A DNA stretch of 64,000 nt from assembly GCF_037042905.1 (NCBI RefSeq), contig NC_087257.1:24449001-24513000 (forward strand). Reading direction: 5' to 3'. The position numbers and the translations under genes are program-made. The notes beneath the pieces are model-generated. The model did not search any database. It had not been told where the DNA came from and saw only the letters and a program-made list of their open reading frames with translations. Source of the DNA: Lytechinus pictus. Taxonomy: Eukaryota > Echinodermata > Echinoidea > Temnopleuroida > Toxopneustidae. Below, in pieces: positions 34,629-47,574 of the stretch (position 1 is its first letter; each line of letters begins with the position of its first letter).

Positions 34629-35240
34629 ATGGCCCGTATTCTGAAGTAGGGTTTAATCTTAACTCTGGTTTAAAGCTGTGGTTTAACTATATAGATAGCC
34701 AATACTAGCATAAATCTCTAACAGAATCATTTCTGTGTCACCCCATTTTCTCTCATATTATTCTTAACTGCACTGTTAGAAAATTTATCCTTAAAATTAA
34801 AGAAGTTCCTGCAGCAGAGTCTCGAGAACACCTGTAGTCTTACCAGATTGCGTAATCTTACATTATATCATGTAAAATTACAGAGAATTTGTATTTGGTG
34901 TATGAAACCTTACAAATTTCCTTTAATGAAACACCCTTTTCCTCTTTTTAAACAGACCTGTTCTGTTAAATTACAGAACAATTCCTGTTTTATGAATTTA
35001 CAGAATGATACTGTTATTGCTTTTTGCAAAATCTTCTTTTTTCGGTAAAATCAGGGTTTTTTAACGGTGTGTTTTGGAAAGATAAATACAATAGCTTTCT
35101 CCACCATTCACGAGTTAGGAAAGAGCACAGTAAACATAAGAAACTATGTAAGGAAAATTTTGAAATTTTTGACTTTCCATAATATTAGCACAGAGTTAGA
35201 CCATGGTCTAAATTAACCCTGACTTCAGAATACGGGCCAT
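34629..35240. mobile_element. MITE with GGCCCGTATTCTGAAGT terminal repeats
   Basis: ATGGCCCGTATTCTGAAGT at 34629 is exactly repeated, inverted, ending at 35240; pairing continues into GGTTTAAT/ATTAACC. Length is 612 bp. It abuts the truncated LINE. The short internal frame is not coding. Confidence 0.75.
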
Positions 35241-36369
35241 TGACTCGTTGAGAAAATAACAACGGTGTCAAGAATTGTGACAATGACCTTGCCTGTATAA
35301 AAAAAGTGACGTGACTGTATACTTTTTCAACCAGGATTTCCCGGGCAATATCCTGTGCCACATCTACTGTCAATTTTAGGGAAATTTTGTGAAAATTCGA
35401 ACGTTTCGAACGTGACTTACGTGTATCAACAATCATTGTGAGCTCCTTAAGGGAATGGTTGATTAAGGGTAAAGCTATGGATATGAGTGGGGGAGTGCAG
35501 GCTGACATCCCCGCCTCATATTGGCTTGCAGTCTAAACATCTTGTTTTATTGGAGAATCAGATAAATACCATGCCTATACATTACAAATCATAGTTTATT
35601 CTCATCGTTCTGTTCTTGGCTAGTCTTAGATATATATATATACCCTTTGAAACAACTTTAAATGATAAAGAGGATGAATTGGCATACTATTTTATTTGTG
35701 AAGAGGAACTAAAATGTGTTGTGTTTTTTTCAGAGGAAAGGTGCCCGTTTTTGCTACTTGGTAGCATAATGTATTTTTTGCGATATGAATGTATTGAAAA
35801 TGTATTGAATTAGTGTGTTATCACACTGGTGGGCCTATATTACACGACTACACTGCATCGAATATTGCATTATGGGTAATGAACATGTCCAGTTATGAGT
35901 AGGTGAGGATATAAGATGGGACTATTAAAGCTCTTGTTCGTATGCCCTTTAAATTTTTCTTCAATATTTTCAAGAGATTGAAGATTTATTCAACTCATCA
36001 AAAATGTAATTAGGCTATATAAAAACCTCATTATGCTACAAATGCGATAATAGGTTTATATAAGAATTATTTTGCACAATACATGTCAATAAATTATATT
36101 AATCGAAACTATATAATAACACATAAAGACATCAAATACAGAATGGAAGAGCAAGTAACCACAAGACCTATCGGTGGCTTGCTTCTATTGATTTTAAGAA
36201 GAGGGGAGGGTAAAAATACCTTTTACGTAAGGTTTTACAACCCGTGTGTTCGTTCCTTGGTTAAAACGTTTACCTATACGGCTCATCACATAATATTTAG
36301 CTATACACAGAAAGGCCTATGAATATGTTGGCCAACATAACTTGAATTAAAATTCATACACTTTAAAAA
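35241..36369. other. no gene recognised
   Basis: AT-rich single-copy-looking DNA. The frames at 35185-35508 (minus) and 35616-35813 (plus) lack domains. Confidence 0.4.
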
Positions 36370-36560
36370 AAAGTTTACCCAATATTGGGCAAAATGGGAA
36401 TATGCATGCTGGTTGGGTAAAAAGATCCCAAATATTTAGTAAATTTTACGCAATGTTGCGTAGAAAATTACCCTTCAAACATGCATTTTGCCCAATATGG
36501 GGGAAAAATTACCCAGCAAACATGCATGTTCTTTCCTACCCAACGTTGGGTAAATTTAGA
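36370..36560. repeat. palindrome-rich TTACCCAAC/GTTGGGTAA repeats
   Basis: Several copies of ATTACCC..AAACATGCAT and a perfect ACCCAACGTTGGGT palindrome (about 36539-36552) occur in 190 bp. They could form a strong hairpin, and may be a small MITE. Confidence 0.4.
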
Positions 36561-36562
36561 TC

Positions 36563-37500
36563 ACCCATCCATTCTTATACTCTTGACATTTAGAATTATA
36601 TATTCTACAACAAACTAAACAAATATTAAAAATAACACAAAAAACTTCAAGAGATAGAATGGGTTGGATCACCCATCCAATTCTTATTCCCTTGACATTT
36701 TGTAATTATATATTTTACAACAAACTAAACACAGATTAAAAAACAGATTAAAAAACAACACAAAAAAAATTCAAGAGAAGGAATGGAGGTGGAATGACAC
36801 AGAATTTATAAGATAAGCTTTTGGTTTTTGGTGTGGTGCTTTGTTCAACAGATCTGCTTAACAGGGCACCACACCAATTAACACCAGATATGTCCCAGTT
36901 TGTAAACAAGATGAGGTGTGATTTGAATTTCATTTATATTCTTATTATGATCTGTTTCATCCCACTCTTGCCCTGAATGGATGGTGAGTTGGATCACTCA
37001 TCCATTCTCATACTCTTGACATTTTGAATTATATATTTTACATCAAACTAAACATAGATTTTAAAAATAACACAAATAAATCAAGAGATAGAATGTGTGG
37101 ATCACCCATCAATTCTTATACTCTTGACATTTTGAATTATATATTTTATAACAAACTAAACACAGATTAAAAAATAACATAATAACTTCAAGAGATAGAA
37201 TGGGTTGGATCGCCTATAGTACATTCTTATACTCTCAACATTTTGAATTATATATTTTACAACTAATTAAACATTGGTTGAATAAAAATAACACAAAAAA
37301 CTTCAAGAGATAGAATGGAGGTGGAACGACACAGAATCTACGAGATGAACTTTTCTTGCTGGTGTGGTGCTTTGTTCAACAGCTCTGCTTAACAAAGCAC
37401 CACACCAATCAACACCAGATATATCCCAGTCTGTAAACAAGATAAGGTGTGTCCAGATTTGCATTTCATTTATGCTCTGTGTTTCATTCCACTCTTACTT
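36563..37500. repeat. higher-order tandem repeat (A-A-B / A-A-A-B)
   Basis: The A unit (about 108 bp; GATCACCCATCCATTCTTAT, CTTGACATTTTGAATTATAT, TTCAAGAGATAGAATG) occurs at about 36563, 36668, 36988, 37094 and 37206. A different B block of about 190 bp (GTGGTGCTTTGTTCAACAG, CACCACACCAAT, ATCCCAGTYTGTAAACAAGA) follows at about 36778-36965 and 37314-37500. B itself contains an inverted GTGTGGTGC/GCACCACAC. Confidence 0.7.
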
Positions 37501-38201
37501 TGATTTGGTGAGTTAGATCCACTGTTATATTCACATGCAAGAATTTGTCTAGCAGAAACATGACTGTTGCTACCTCTACTGTATGTTTTACACCTGTCGA
37601 TCCGATGTCATGACAGTTCATGTGATGCATTCATGTATAAATGTAACAATGATTGGTGTATTGAGGAGGTCTATGTTGTTAGTAACGTCCAGGGCATGCA
37701 CTTAACTCGTTAGTAACCGCATTCTTAATAGCTGTATTTATTTATCAATACATTAACAGCTTACTCACTGTGTCGACCTCAACTAAATACCAGACTTTTT
37801 GGTTTTGTATTGTATTATTCATTATATTCTCATGCGCATACCTTATTCATTATTTATTCATTATATCCTCAGGCGTGTACTCTCTTGATAATTTTCTTTC
37901 TGTCTCCTTTCAGGAACAAATTGTAGTTAATTGCTTTTTTGAGTGATCCAGACTGTCGCCAAGTAGGCAGCATTCCTAGCAATTTCTCCTTTAGCCAGCC
38001 ACCCCTCCCCCTTTTATGTGTTTGTTTTCATCCATAAATATGCACCAGATTTTGTCTTTTCTTTTCTTACTTTGATGTATTGTCCTTATCGTGTCTTTAT
38101 GTGTCCATCCATATTTTCCGTCTTTCTCTGTCAACGGGAGTCTTGTATCATGTTTTCTCCACTTTCACACCTAAGGAGCAACTCGATTCTCAACCTACAC
38201 C
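37501..38201. other. spacer, possibly the 5' region of the following LINE
   Basis: No ORF1 is recognised. A T-rich stretch precedes the first ORF2 codons. The LINE's 5' boundary is not visible. Confidence 0.35.
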
Positions 38202-41200
38202 ATGGCTAGGATGAACACATTCCGATCCCAGTCTTTAGAGCATGGTGAAGCTATTAATAACCATTCCTTCTTGTTACAGCACAGGTCTGACGACCACCCT
38301 CCTGCAAATGATGACCTACTTGATACACATACAACTGATCGATTAAATCAACAAACACCAGAATATCATTATCATATTGACCCTAACGACACTCTTAAAA
38401 TACCATCAACATCCAAATATTTCGCTTTAAATCAATTTCTTCAAAGCTGCTCAAATAACAATGAAACATTCTCCATTATTCATATCAATATCAGAAGCAT
38501 CAACAAAAATTTTGACCAACTCCAAAACATGATCGAAAACACTCAACTAAATTTATCTGTGATAGGATTGAGCGAAACTTGGTTGCGGAATGAACCCCAT
38601 CCAATTCATAACCTGGAGGGCTTTCAACTCTTAAATAACAATAGAAAAGATAAAACTGGTGGAGGCGTAGCTATGTATATTAAAAGAAATTTAAATGCCA
38701 CGATATGATATGACCTGAATATAATGCATCCATCATTAGAAAGTCTTTTTGTAGAAATAACCACATCTGAAAATAAAAACATTATTATTGGTACTGTTTA
38801 TCGCCCTCCGGGATGTCCCCATTCTGACTTTATTACATCTTTACAAACCATATTGTCCTCTAACATTCTAAGAAATAAAAACTGTTTAATTATGGGGGAT
38901 TTTAACATAAACCTGCTCAATGCAGAAGAAAGCTCGCTCTGTCAGGATTTCTTAGACTGCATGTACTGACACTCCTACATCCCACTAATCAATAAACCAA
39001 CCAGAATAACCAACACATCTGCTACACTCATTGATAACATTTTCACTAATCTAGAAGGGCAATGCACGTCAGGAATATTATTGTCAGACATAAGCGATCA
39101 CTTCCCGGTTTTCTCACATATTTCTTTTCACAAGCATGTTACCTAACAATACACAGCAGGATCTCACAAAGCAACCCAAGAAAATATGAATAAATTAAAC
39201 AATAGTTTAGGACTTTTGGACTGGTCTAATGTCTTGGAATGTCTAGATCCTCAAGAAGCTTTTGAGTTGTTCATGGATTATTTTATGGCCTTGTATAACC
39301 TATCACACGCACCACTCACAATAAACAATATAAAAAGGCACCTCGTCAGCCTTGGATAACTAAATCTCTATTACGCTGTATTAACAGGAAAAACAGACTA
39401 TTTTATAAATATAAAGCAAATATATCTATACACGATGAACATGAATACAAACGGTATAAAAACAGTCTTACTTGTACTTTACGACATGCTAAGGAAACGT
39501 ATTTCTCCAACCAATTTGAAAAAAATAAATTTGATATCAAAAGTACATGGAAAACAATCAATCGTGTGCTCAATAAAAACACTGATAAATCACACATTCA
39601 TAAAATCAATGCACATGACACTATTATAACAGACGCAAATGAGATTGCTCAAAGCTTGAATGGTTACTTTGTAAATATTGGTCCCAATCTTGCCAAAGAT
39701 ATCGAACCCTCAGAAAAAGTATTTTCCAGTTTTCTGGAAGATCCCAACCCCAAAACAATATTTTTTGCCCCAATACTATAGAATTCGAGATCATAGACAT
39801 TGTAAATAACTTAAACTCTCAAAAAAGCCCAGGTTTTGATGGAATCACGAATAAAATTCTAAAACACGTCATCTCAGAAATTGTGACACCAATAACACAC
39901 ATAACATGTGGCATCGTCCCCTCCCAAATGAAAAAATCCAAGGTCATACCTATATTTAAAAAAGGAGACACCCGAGAAATGGGCAACTATAGACCCATAT
40001 CATTATTGACTTCATTTTCAATTTTTTTAGAAAGAACTGTATATACTCGAACGATTAAATTCATTCATGAATGTAATATTCTCAACGAATTCCAATATGG
40101 CTTTCGTGAAAAACACGCAACAACTCACGCTATGATTATACTCGTCGATAAAGTCATTAAAGCTATTGATAAATCCCTTCACACTGTTGGAATATTCCTG
40201 GACTTCTCCAAGGCCTTTGACACTATAGATCATGATATTCTTTTATATAAACTTGCTTATTACGGTATTAGAGGAAAGGCCTTGGAGTTAATGGGTGCGA
40301 ATCACAACTGGAAAACATAAATTGTGGTGCACCACAAGGATCACTCCTCGGTCCCCTATTATTTATATTGTTTATAAACGACTTCCATAAATCTTCTAAA
40401 CTATTATCTTTCATTCTGTTCGCTGACGACTCCAACATATTTTTCTCCCATCGTGACCCAATAACTTTGATTAATGTTATGAATACCGAATTGAAATCGG
40501 TCCATATTTGGATACGGGCGAACAAACTATCATTAAACATAAAAAAGAAAAATTACATGTTATTTAGTAACTCAATACAAACGATTCATGGTAAAATTAA
40601 CATTAATGGCATAAATATTGACTCTACCCAATCAACAAAATTTCTCGGCATATTCATCGACAATAAATTATTATGGAAAACACACATTGATATTCTTTGT
40701 AGAGTGATCGCAAGAATTATTGGTGTCATCAACAAACTCAAAACATTTTTACCTCACAAAATACTTTTGACCCTCTATTCAACCCTCATCCTCCCTTATC
40801 TAAACTACGGAATTTTATCCCGGGGTAACTCACAAATAACACAAACTGATAGAATATTTTTGCTCCAAAAACGAATTGTCAGAATAATTGAAAATGCCCA
40901 TTACCGTTCTCATACAAGCCCGTTATTTAAAAAAAATAGAATACTAAACATCCACGATCTCTATCTCCTGAACCTTGGAACTTTTATGTTCCAGCTATCA
41001 AAAAACGAATTACCCCCCGCAATTACTTCACTCTTTACCAAAAACACTGACATCCCTACATACCCTACAAGACAAGCTATTCAAAATCAATATCATCCCC
41101 CTCTGACTAGAACCACACTCGCACAAATAAACATCATTTACACAGGTCCCAAATACTGGAATGGTATTCACCAAAGCCTTAAACAAAATAGAAATATAAA

Positions 41201-41800
41201 CACCTTAAAAAAACACCTAAAACTCTCATTCCTTAATGAGTACAACGTATAACACATATGAACTGCTTCCTCTTTTCCACGATCCTTGACTCTCGACCCT
41301 ATTTCTCTTTCCCCTCCCCTTTCCCTTTTCTCTGCTGGACACATAACCGTTTTTTTTTTATTCCCCCAGTTTTTAATATTCCCTTCTCCCCCCTAATTTA
41401 TGTAGTCACTGCCCCCCCCCTTTCCTTGTTATTCAAACCTATTTTGCCGTTCTTCATATATGGTCAAGATTGTCCTACTTTACTTTTAATTACATACGAT
41501 TAAGATTACTATAAATTTATCCCAAGGGACTTACCATTACAAGCTTTGCTTTTTAATAAGTCCCTCATTTTCATTTTCACATGCTAACTGTAATCTATAA
41601 TTTGTCTAATTATCAAAATGTGTTTGGAACAAAAAGAATTATATATACTTCGACTATTTCCTACGAATTTGTTAATTAATTATTTAAGTATTCCTATGAC
41701 ACTTATTCTGTTATGTACATTCATACATATGTATAAATGTTTGCTATGTTTATTATCAGAAAATGGAAGTGAAATAAACCAAACTGAAACTGAAACTGAT
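38202..41800 (+). pseudogene. near-complete but decayed CR1-like LINE ORF2 (endonuclease + RT) with 3' UTR
   Basis: Domains run in order across five or more frames. The apurinic-type endonuclease (38202-39150) shows H-I-N-I-R-S-I, S-E-T-W-L, G-G-G-V-A-M-Y-I, then after a TGA G-T-V-Y-R-P-P, M-G-D-F-N-I-N and S-D-H-F-P-V-F. A linker is at 39566-39780. The RT has S-P-G-F-D-G-I, K-V-I-P-I-F-K-K-G-D, Y-R-P-I-S-L-L (39883-40320), then G-A-P-Q-G-S-L-L-G-P, the catalytic F-A-D-D-S and the C-terminal region (40368-41252). Stops and frameshifts, and an apparent deletion near 40300 where residues before G-A-P-Q-G are missing, make it inactive. The 3' UTR ends in an AACTGAAACTGAAACTG tail near 41800. Confidence 0.85.
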
Positions 41801-42057
41801 ATTTCCCTCTATACTTTTAGAATGTAGGTCTAATGGTAAGTCGAAGTTTCGCCTGTCATTATTGTTAAGTGAAGTTATGAGTGATTGCTTATGTTCATAA
41901 GTATTTGTTATTGTATTAGAAATGAAACCAAACTGCAAGATCTACATATGACAAGAACGCATATTCTCATGTTAGAACTATTTCAAATCTGGGTTGTATT
42001 CTTTGTTAAATTTCACTTTAGCTTGATACTTTGTCAAAATGGTGTTTCTTTAATGGA

Positions 42058-42925
42058 TAGGGGAAGGCGGGGTAAGTTGTGACACTTTTTGCATTTTGCA
42101 TGATAGAATTGATATGACTAAATGATATTGTAGAAATAAGTACCTCGCCTTTAAATATGATTCTTGGGAAATCTTTTTCACCTATATACAACTTTCTACC
42201 CCCACACAGAAAGTCGTTGTGACCTTTGAAAAAAACGATGTCAAGTGGCACAACTTGCCCCATCTGTGGGGTAAGTTGTGCCACCTTCTAGGGTAAGTTG
42301 AGCCACAAAAACTACATGTACAAAATGAATGAGGGAAGAACCAGCATGTCAATATTTCATTTAAAGTCTTTTCACTTGCTAATTCTCTATAAATACTAAC
42401 ATTCTCTAAAAGTAAAAAGAACTGTCATGTGAATTTGCTCTTTTCTGCCTGCATATCAATGGATTTTTAAGGTTTGATTGTTTTTTTATTTACATTACCA
42501 TAAGAATTACCATGGCTCAACTTGCCCCATGTTGGCTGGCTCAACTTACCCCAGTCCGAACTTAATGCTATAATTTCACATCCACACATTTCTTATGCAT
42601 TCATCATGTAAAAGACTATGACAAGAATGAAGGTCCATACCTGGACTAACAATATTGTTCTTATGTCTTTATTATATGTAAAGACGTGTGTGTGTAAAAA
42701 ACACTTATCTATTTCACACCCGTTTTTACTTTTTTGGCTGAAATTTGTATTTTTCCCTCTAAAAAAGTACTTTTTGTTTCAAAGGTGAAAACAATGTGGT
42801 GGGGTTAAAGGTTATGTAATGGGTCATCAATACATGACACCACCATAATATCTGACTCATTCATTTTTGGCCTTGGGCTGGTGGCTCAACTTGCCCCTAT
42901 GCTCAACTTACCCCGCCTTCCCCTA
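42058..42925. mobile_element. MITE with TAGGGGAAGGCGGGGTAAGTTG terminal repeats
   Basis: The end at 42058 (GGGGAAGGCGGGGTAAGTTG after TA) is repeated, inverted, at 42903-42925. The interior has further GGGGTAAGTTG and CAACTTGCCCC words in both directions. TA at each end may be the target duplication, which would fit a Tc1/mariner-like source. Length is about 868 bp, with no transposase. Confidence 0.7.
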
Positions 42926-44104
42926 CCCTATTTGGTGCTTCATAATCATTCAAGTCGTTCGTAATTATTATCGTAACGTTGTGAAAATACACCTGAACTT
43001 TCTTACAAGATGCCAATTCAGCCGTGGTAATTGTGGTATATTGTTTCTTGAATTAATCGAAAAGTGTATTGGTTATTGCAACCGGTGAAATTGTGAAAAC
43101 ATACACATTGCTTTAAAATTTATTAAGGAACTGACGCAAACAAACCTGCAAGTTATAGCTTTTCTTATGAATTTTAGAAGACGAGGAAGAAGGGGAGTCC
43201 AATGACAGATCATTAAAACAAACATCGGCGTATCATGAGGCGGTAGGGGATATTGTAAAAAGTGACCACACCATTTTCAAACCAACATTGTGTTTTTATC
43301 GCTTTTAACCTTTCTGAAAAGTTGAAAACAAAGTTGAAAAAAAAATAAACGTTACATATCGTTGCGATTCGAGGGATATCACGTAGGCATCATTTCCAAT
43401 CGGTCTGCATCCGAGGACCCCTCTGTGAACTGTGTGTCTCTGGATAGTAGGGGTAGGTGTGTGTCCTCGTTTTTCTTCCACCATGGGTATGTGCCTACGC
43501 GCAAACTTCTCCCTCGCCATGCTCGCCTGTCCCTTCTTCTCCAATCTCCCCCACCCCCATTGTGAAAAACTCTGAGTACTAGAGTCGCCCCTCTTTATAA
43601 GAGGTACATGTCCTTAAATGAGGAAGCGTTATTAATATAGGCCTACTGCCGGAAAGAGAATAAAGTGTTTCTTGGCCGACCACCAAACTGTTTCCGTAAT
43701 CAGGACCATATATATGACGCATGTTGTTCATAATAACTCATTTGGGATTGATCAAAGTCAATTGGACGAATCTAAGGGGTAAGTTTTTTTAATCTTTATT
43801 GTTGCATAATTCATGGAGCATGGATTGTAAAAACTTTCCGGTTTCAATCAATAATGTGAAATATCTTATTATGAATTTTTAGTGTTATAATAAATTTTCT
43901 TTTCGATAACTTTTCTGGAACTTTATGCTCCCGTATATCATTTTTTGTATGCCCTGCTTGTGTCAGTTATGCGACCGTGTTGTGGGCTCTCTCCTCTTAC
44001 GTGTACATGTCTAATTCAATGTGCAAAATGTATGTGCGTTTTTATTCTAGATACTGTTCCTTTTTTGCTTTTTGTTCAATAAAGTGATGCAAAACAGCTG
44101 AAAA
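42926..44104. other. no gene recognised
   Basis: AT-rich DNA with only short frames. Confidence 0.4.
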
Positions 44105-44392
44105 GATATAAATAATAAATAATATAGGATTTGTACAGCGCACGTATCCACCTTGCTAGGTGCTCAAGGCGCTCCTATATTACCCCGGCTAAGCTAGTCT
44201 ACCGAATCTGGTGCGCACAGCTTTTTGAGGAATTACTTCCTGCCGTTACCCATTTACCTCACCTGGGTCGAGTGCAGCACAGTGTGGATAAATTTTTTGC
44301 TGAAGGAAAACACGCCATGGCTAGGATTCGAACTCACGACCCTCTGTTTGAAAGGTGAGAGTCAGAACCACTAGACCACGACGCGCCCATGT
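44105..44392 (-). mobile_element. tRNA-derived SINE, full length, minus strand
   Basis: Read on the minus strand from 44392, a tRNA-like head has an A box TGGTCTAGTGG (44368-44378) and a B box AGTTCGAATCC (44324-44334). A non-tRNA body follows, then a segment with CTTAGCCGGGGTAATATAGG, GCGCCTTGAGCACCTAGCAA and an A/T-rich tail (TATTATTTATTATTT). The same 3' segment occurs alone at 54745-54852. Body and tail argue against a working tRNA gene. Confidence 0.75.
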
Positions 44393-46403
44393 CGCTATGC
44401 GCTATGTTGAGGATCTTGAAACATGCCTGTGGAGGGGAAAAACTTAGTTTTTTTAATCAAATTATGACTGTTCAATTACATGCAAGGAAAGGGTATAAGT
44501 AGGCCTATTCAGATTTTAATTGAATAAATTATCTCGTGTCAATTTTCATCATTGCTTTTTCTTAGCTGGCTTGTTATACAGATTTTAATGAAAAATGGCA
44601 CAAGAAAACAAGCTCGCCTTGTGAGATACCATTTTCCCTTTTTGTAGAATCCAACCTTGATAAGAAAATACGGGAATAAAGAAAATCAATTGGTGAAAAT
44701 ATGAAAGAAATCGACAAGAGATATGAAAGCTATGGTCCTATGGAAATTAGGATCATTAAGAATATGCAATAGTCAAATTGGTAACTTGAAGACTGTTTTA
44801 ATTTCTTCATCTATTTCATATTGATTCAAGTTCTAGAGTGAAAAAGAATGAAGGAAATTACTAAGACAGCAACAAACGAGTGTTTTTCATTGGACGACCC
44901 CCCCCCCCCCCCCATCACCATCCTTCAACCCGAACCGACGCAAGGTCCCCGAATGACTGTAATTTTGATATTCTCCGTAAAATCTGTTTTGAAAAGACCA
45001 AAGCGTGTTCCTCTGCTTTGACGTTTTGCAAGTCACACTATTGCTTCTGCAGACATTTTGGAAACCATATGCTTTTAATCACTGTACGATAGGAAATAAT
45101 ATATCGTGTGATGAGTTCAAAATCGAGGACAGAGGGGATGTTATACAGAGTGCAAAAATGGAAGCCTGACATAAAAGTATTGCAATTATTCTATCATTTA
45201 AATGTATATCTTATGAAAAGATGGACGATTAACGCGAGCATTTATTTGATCCAATGATAGTCACCGTCACCTGGTTATGCGCATCTTAATGAGAACATAC
45301 AGGTGTTTACCAAGGGTGTCTGATCACTCAAAGACGGAACAGTTTCCCGGTCTTGATTTTTGTTGGCTGATACCCTGTTTCAGCATGTGCCGTTCAGTTT
45401 AACATGCTTCATATATGGATCAGGAAACTTGAGAAGCAGACGATTTTTATGATATAAAATATGATATTATTCGATCCGCTAACTACCGCTCACTCAGTAA
45501 CATTGAGAGATACACGATCTATACGTGTTATGTGCCACGTATATCTGGAATATTATGGAGAAACTTGGGAAAATCGAATTTTAAATGGTAAACAATCAAT
45601 CACAATATTGCCTCTATGTTAAAATAGACATCCCCCCCAAAAAAATACCAAGAATGAAAACAAAAAACTGCACATCGATTTTCCATTATTTCATTGATTT
45701 GTTATCAACTGCGCATATAATTTGTGAAATATAAATGTCCAATCATGAACTCCTTCAGTCCGTTCTCACGATGACGATCATAGGACCAAAGAAGACTATT
45801 ATGAAGAAAATGTTATTCACATGACAATTACAGTCACCTGTTAGTGAATTCATTATCTATGCGATGAATGTCCATCTCTTCATAGGTCCATGAACTTAAT
45901 CCAGTAAATGTTGTAGTTCTCTTTTTTTTGGGGGGGGGGGGGTAAATAAAAAGTACAATTATGAAGCATTCGTGCCTTTTATTGGGAATATTTCACCATT
46001 TCATATAAACTAAAAAGTCGAGACTAATTAATTCATGAAGGTACTACTTTCGGCTGATTGATACCATTTAAACAACTACAGTCGAATATGCCAAATGTAT
46101 AATCATGTTCTCCAAATAAAGCATCTGACAAAATCTCATCGATTCCAAATCTTGTTAACATATTCCCCAATGTATAATGGTTTGCTTTTTTTTTATTGTA
46201 CACTCAATACAGGTCAATGTATGAACGAACACAAGAAGTTAGAATTACACAGCCTTTTACTGTGCAAAGTCACCGAAAACAGCGATAGGCATATCCAAGT
46301 ACAATAATGTTATCTATCGAAAGTAGTTGTTAGACAATGAGTAGTTGTTAGACAATTAGACAGTGTTTCGGTGGTCATAAAAAGTTTTCTCATTCAATTC
46401 GCA
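44393..46403. other. upstream region of the 46.4 kb receptor; no other gene recognised
   Basis: AT-rich, with a C-run at about 44898 and a G-run at about 45932 that may mark repeat edges. The last bases (TTTTCTCATTCAATTCGCAG, ending at 46404) look like a splice acceptor for a 5' UTR intron of the following gene. Confidence 0.4.
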
Positions 46404-46443
46404 GAGAATAGTCACTGGACAACTTGACTACAAGAATACCGAC

Positions 46444-47574
46444 ATGGATACCGTGGATACTGCAGGAGTTTCTGCAGAAATGGAAATAGAAACATCACCA
46501 GCCTTTTCTGTCTTTTATGAAACGACATCAGATGCAAACTCAACCGACGGAGTGGTACAAGCAGTGTGGTCATGGGAACCCATAACTTGGAAGTGGTGGG
46601 AAATCCTTCAGTTGATCCTTGCCATCGCGGGCATCGTCGGTAACTTCTTGGTGATGTTGGTTCTCTTCCGGGTCAAGCGGAAGCTCTGTTCTACCGATAC
46701 CCTGATCGCTGGCTTGGCTGTGGCTGACTTCTTGACCTCGGTGTTCATCATCCCTCACGCTCGCGTTGATACGGTTCCTCAAAGCATAGCTGCACAGCTG
46801 TACTGTCGGATCATCCAATCCAATTCCTTGATGTGGACATCCATCTGTGCTTCCATCTTCACCTTAACAACCATCTCAATCGAAAGGCTGATGGCTGTGA
46901 TGTACCCGTTCACATTTCAACGTTTCTTTACACCTAGAACAACCGCTCTCCTCATCTGCAGTATCTGGCTGATCGCCTTCCTCATCAACACCGTCAGTTT
47001 CTACGTACATTACGTTGTCGATGGAAAGTGTGCCTTCGGATTCTCGACGCCATCTTTCCAAAAGTTCATAGGAGTCTTCTACTTCATCGCCGAGTACTTG
47101 GTGCCCGTCGTCATCATGATCCTCGCCCACGTCCTTACGATCAGAACCCTTCGTGAGCGCGCCCAGATTAGGCTACACTCTTCAGAACATCAAAGCCAAC
47201 GTCCCAACAATCGACTCCTGCAGGCACGACGTCGCGTCATTGAAATGCTCTTTATCGTTGTCGTCATTTTCATCATCTGCTGGACACCCGATCAATTTGG
47301 ATTCCTCGCTTTCACCGTCGGTATTATCGATTTCTCGCACTTCAACAGCCCCATCTACCGTTCCTTTGTAGTCCTTGCTTTCGTCAACTCCTGCGCAAAC
47401 CCTGTAATCTATGCAGCCAGGAACCCAAACTTTAGAAAGGCGCTCAAAGAGCTTTGTGGTACCGTGCCGTCTCTCAGACTCCAGTCTGTTTTTGCAGCCA
47501 TTGATGAGACTAGCAATATCTCTACTGATACAAGTGCTACTAAACTATCTTCTATTGACAAAGTAATAGTGTAA
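46444..47574 (+). CDS. intact class A (rhodopsin-like) GPCR, 376 aa, single coding exon
   Basis: A seven-TM receptor of normal length with all class A marks: an N-terminal N32-S-T glycosylation site, G66-N67 in TM1, L-A-V-A-D95 in TM2, C121 at the top of TM3 and C196 in the second outer loop for the usual disulfide, E147-R148-L149 in place of D-R-Y, W175 in TM4, P221 in TM5, C279-W-T-P282 in TM6, and N319-P-V-I-Y323 in TM7 followed by a basic helix 8. The tail is rich in S/T. It is a plasma-membrane G-protein-coupled receptor; the motif set resembles peptide-type receptors, but I cannot name the ligand. A splice acceptor at 46403/46404, 40 bases upstream, suggests a 5' UTR intron; a possible polyadenylation signal is at 48025-48030. 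It is clearly different from the tandem receptors at 10-21 kb (intronless coding region, canonical TM6/TM7 motifs). Confidence 0.9.
   Translation: MDTVDTAGVSAEMEIETSPAFSVFYETTSDANSTDGVVQAVWSWEPITWKWWEILQLILAIAGIVGNFLVMLVLFRVKRKLCSTDTLIAGLAVADFLTSVFIIPHARVDTVPQSIAAQLYCRIIQSNSLMWTSICASIFTLTTISIERLMAVMYPFTFQRFFTPRTTALLICSIWLIAFLINTVSFYVHYVVDGKCAFGFSTPSFQKFIGVFYFIAEYLVPVVIMILAHVLTIRTLRERAQIRLHSSEHQSQRPNNRLLQARRRVIEMLFIVVVIFIICWTPDQFGFLAFTVGIIDFSHFNSPIYRSFVVLAFVNSCANPVIYAARNPNFRKALKELCGTVPSLRLQSVFAAIDETSNISTDTSATKLSSIDKVIV

Noticed and set aside
36563-37500. CRISPR-like array (regular repeats)
   Set aside because: Units are 108 bp with no short repeat/unique spacer pattern; this is an animal genome satellite.
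44324-44392. Possible tRNA gene on the minus strand
   Set aside because: A and B boxes are present but a SINE body and AT tail follow, and a truncated relative occurs at 54745.
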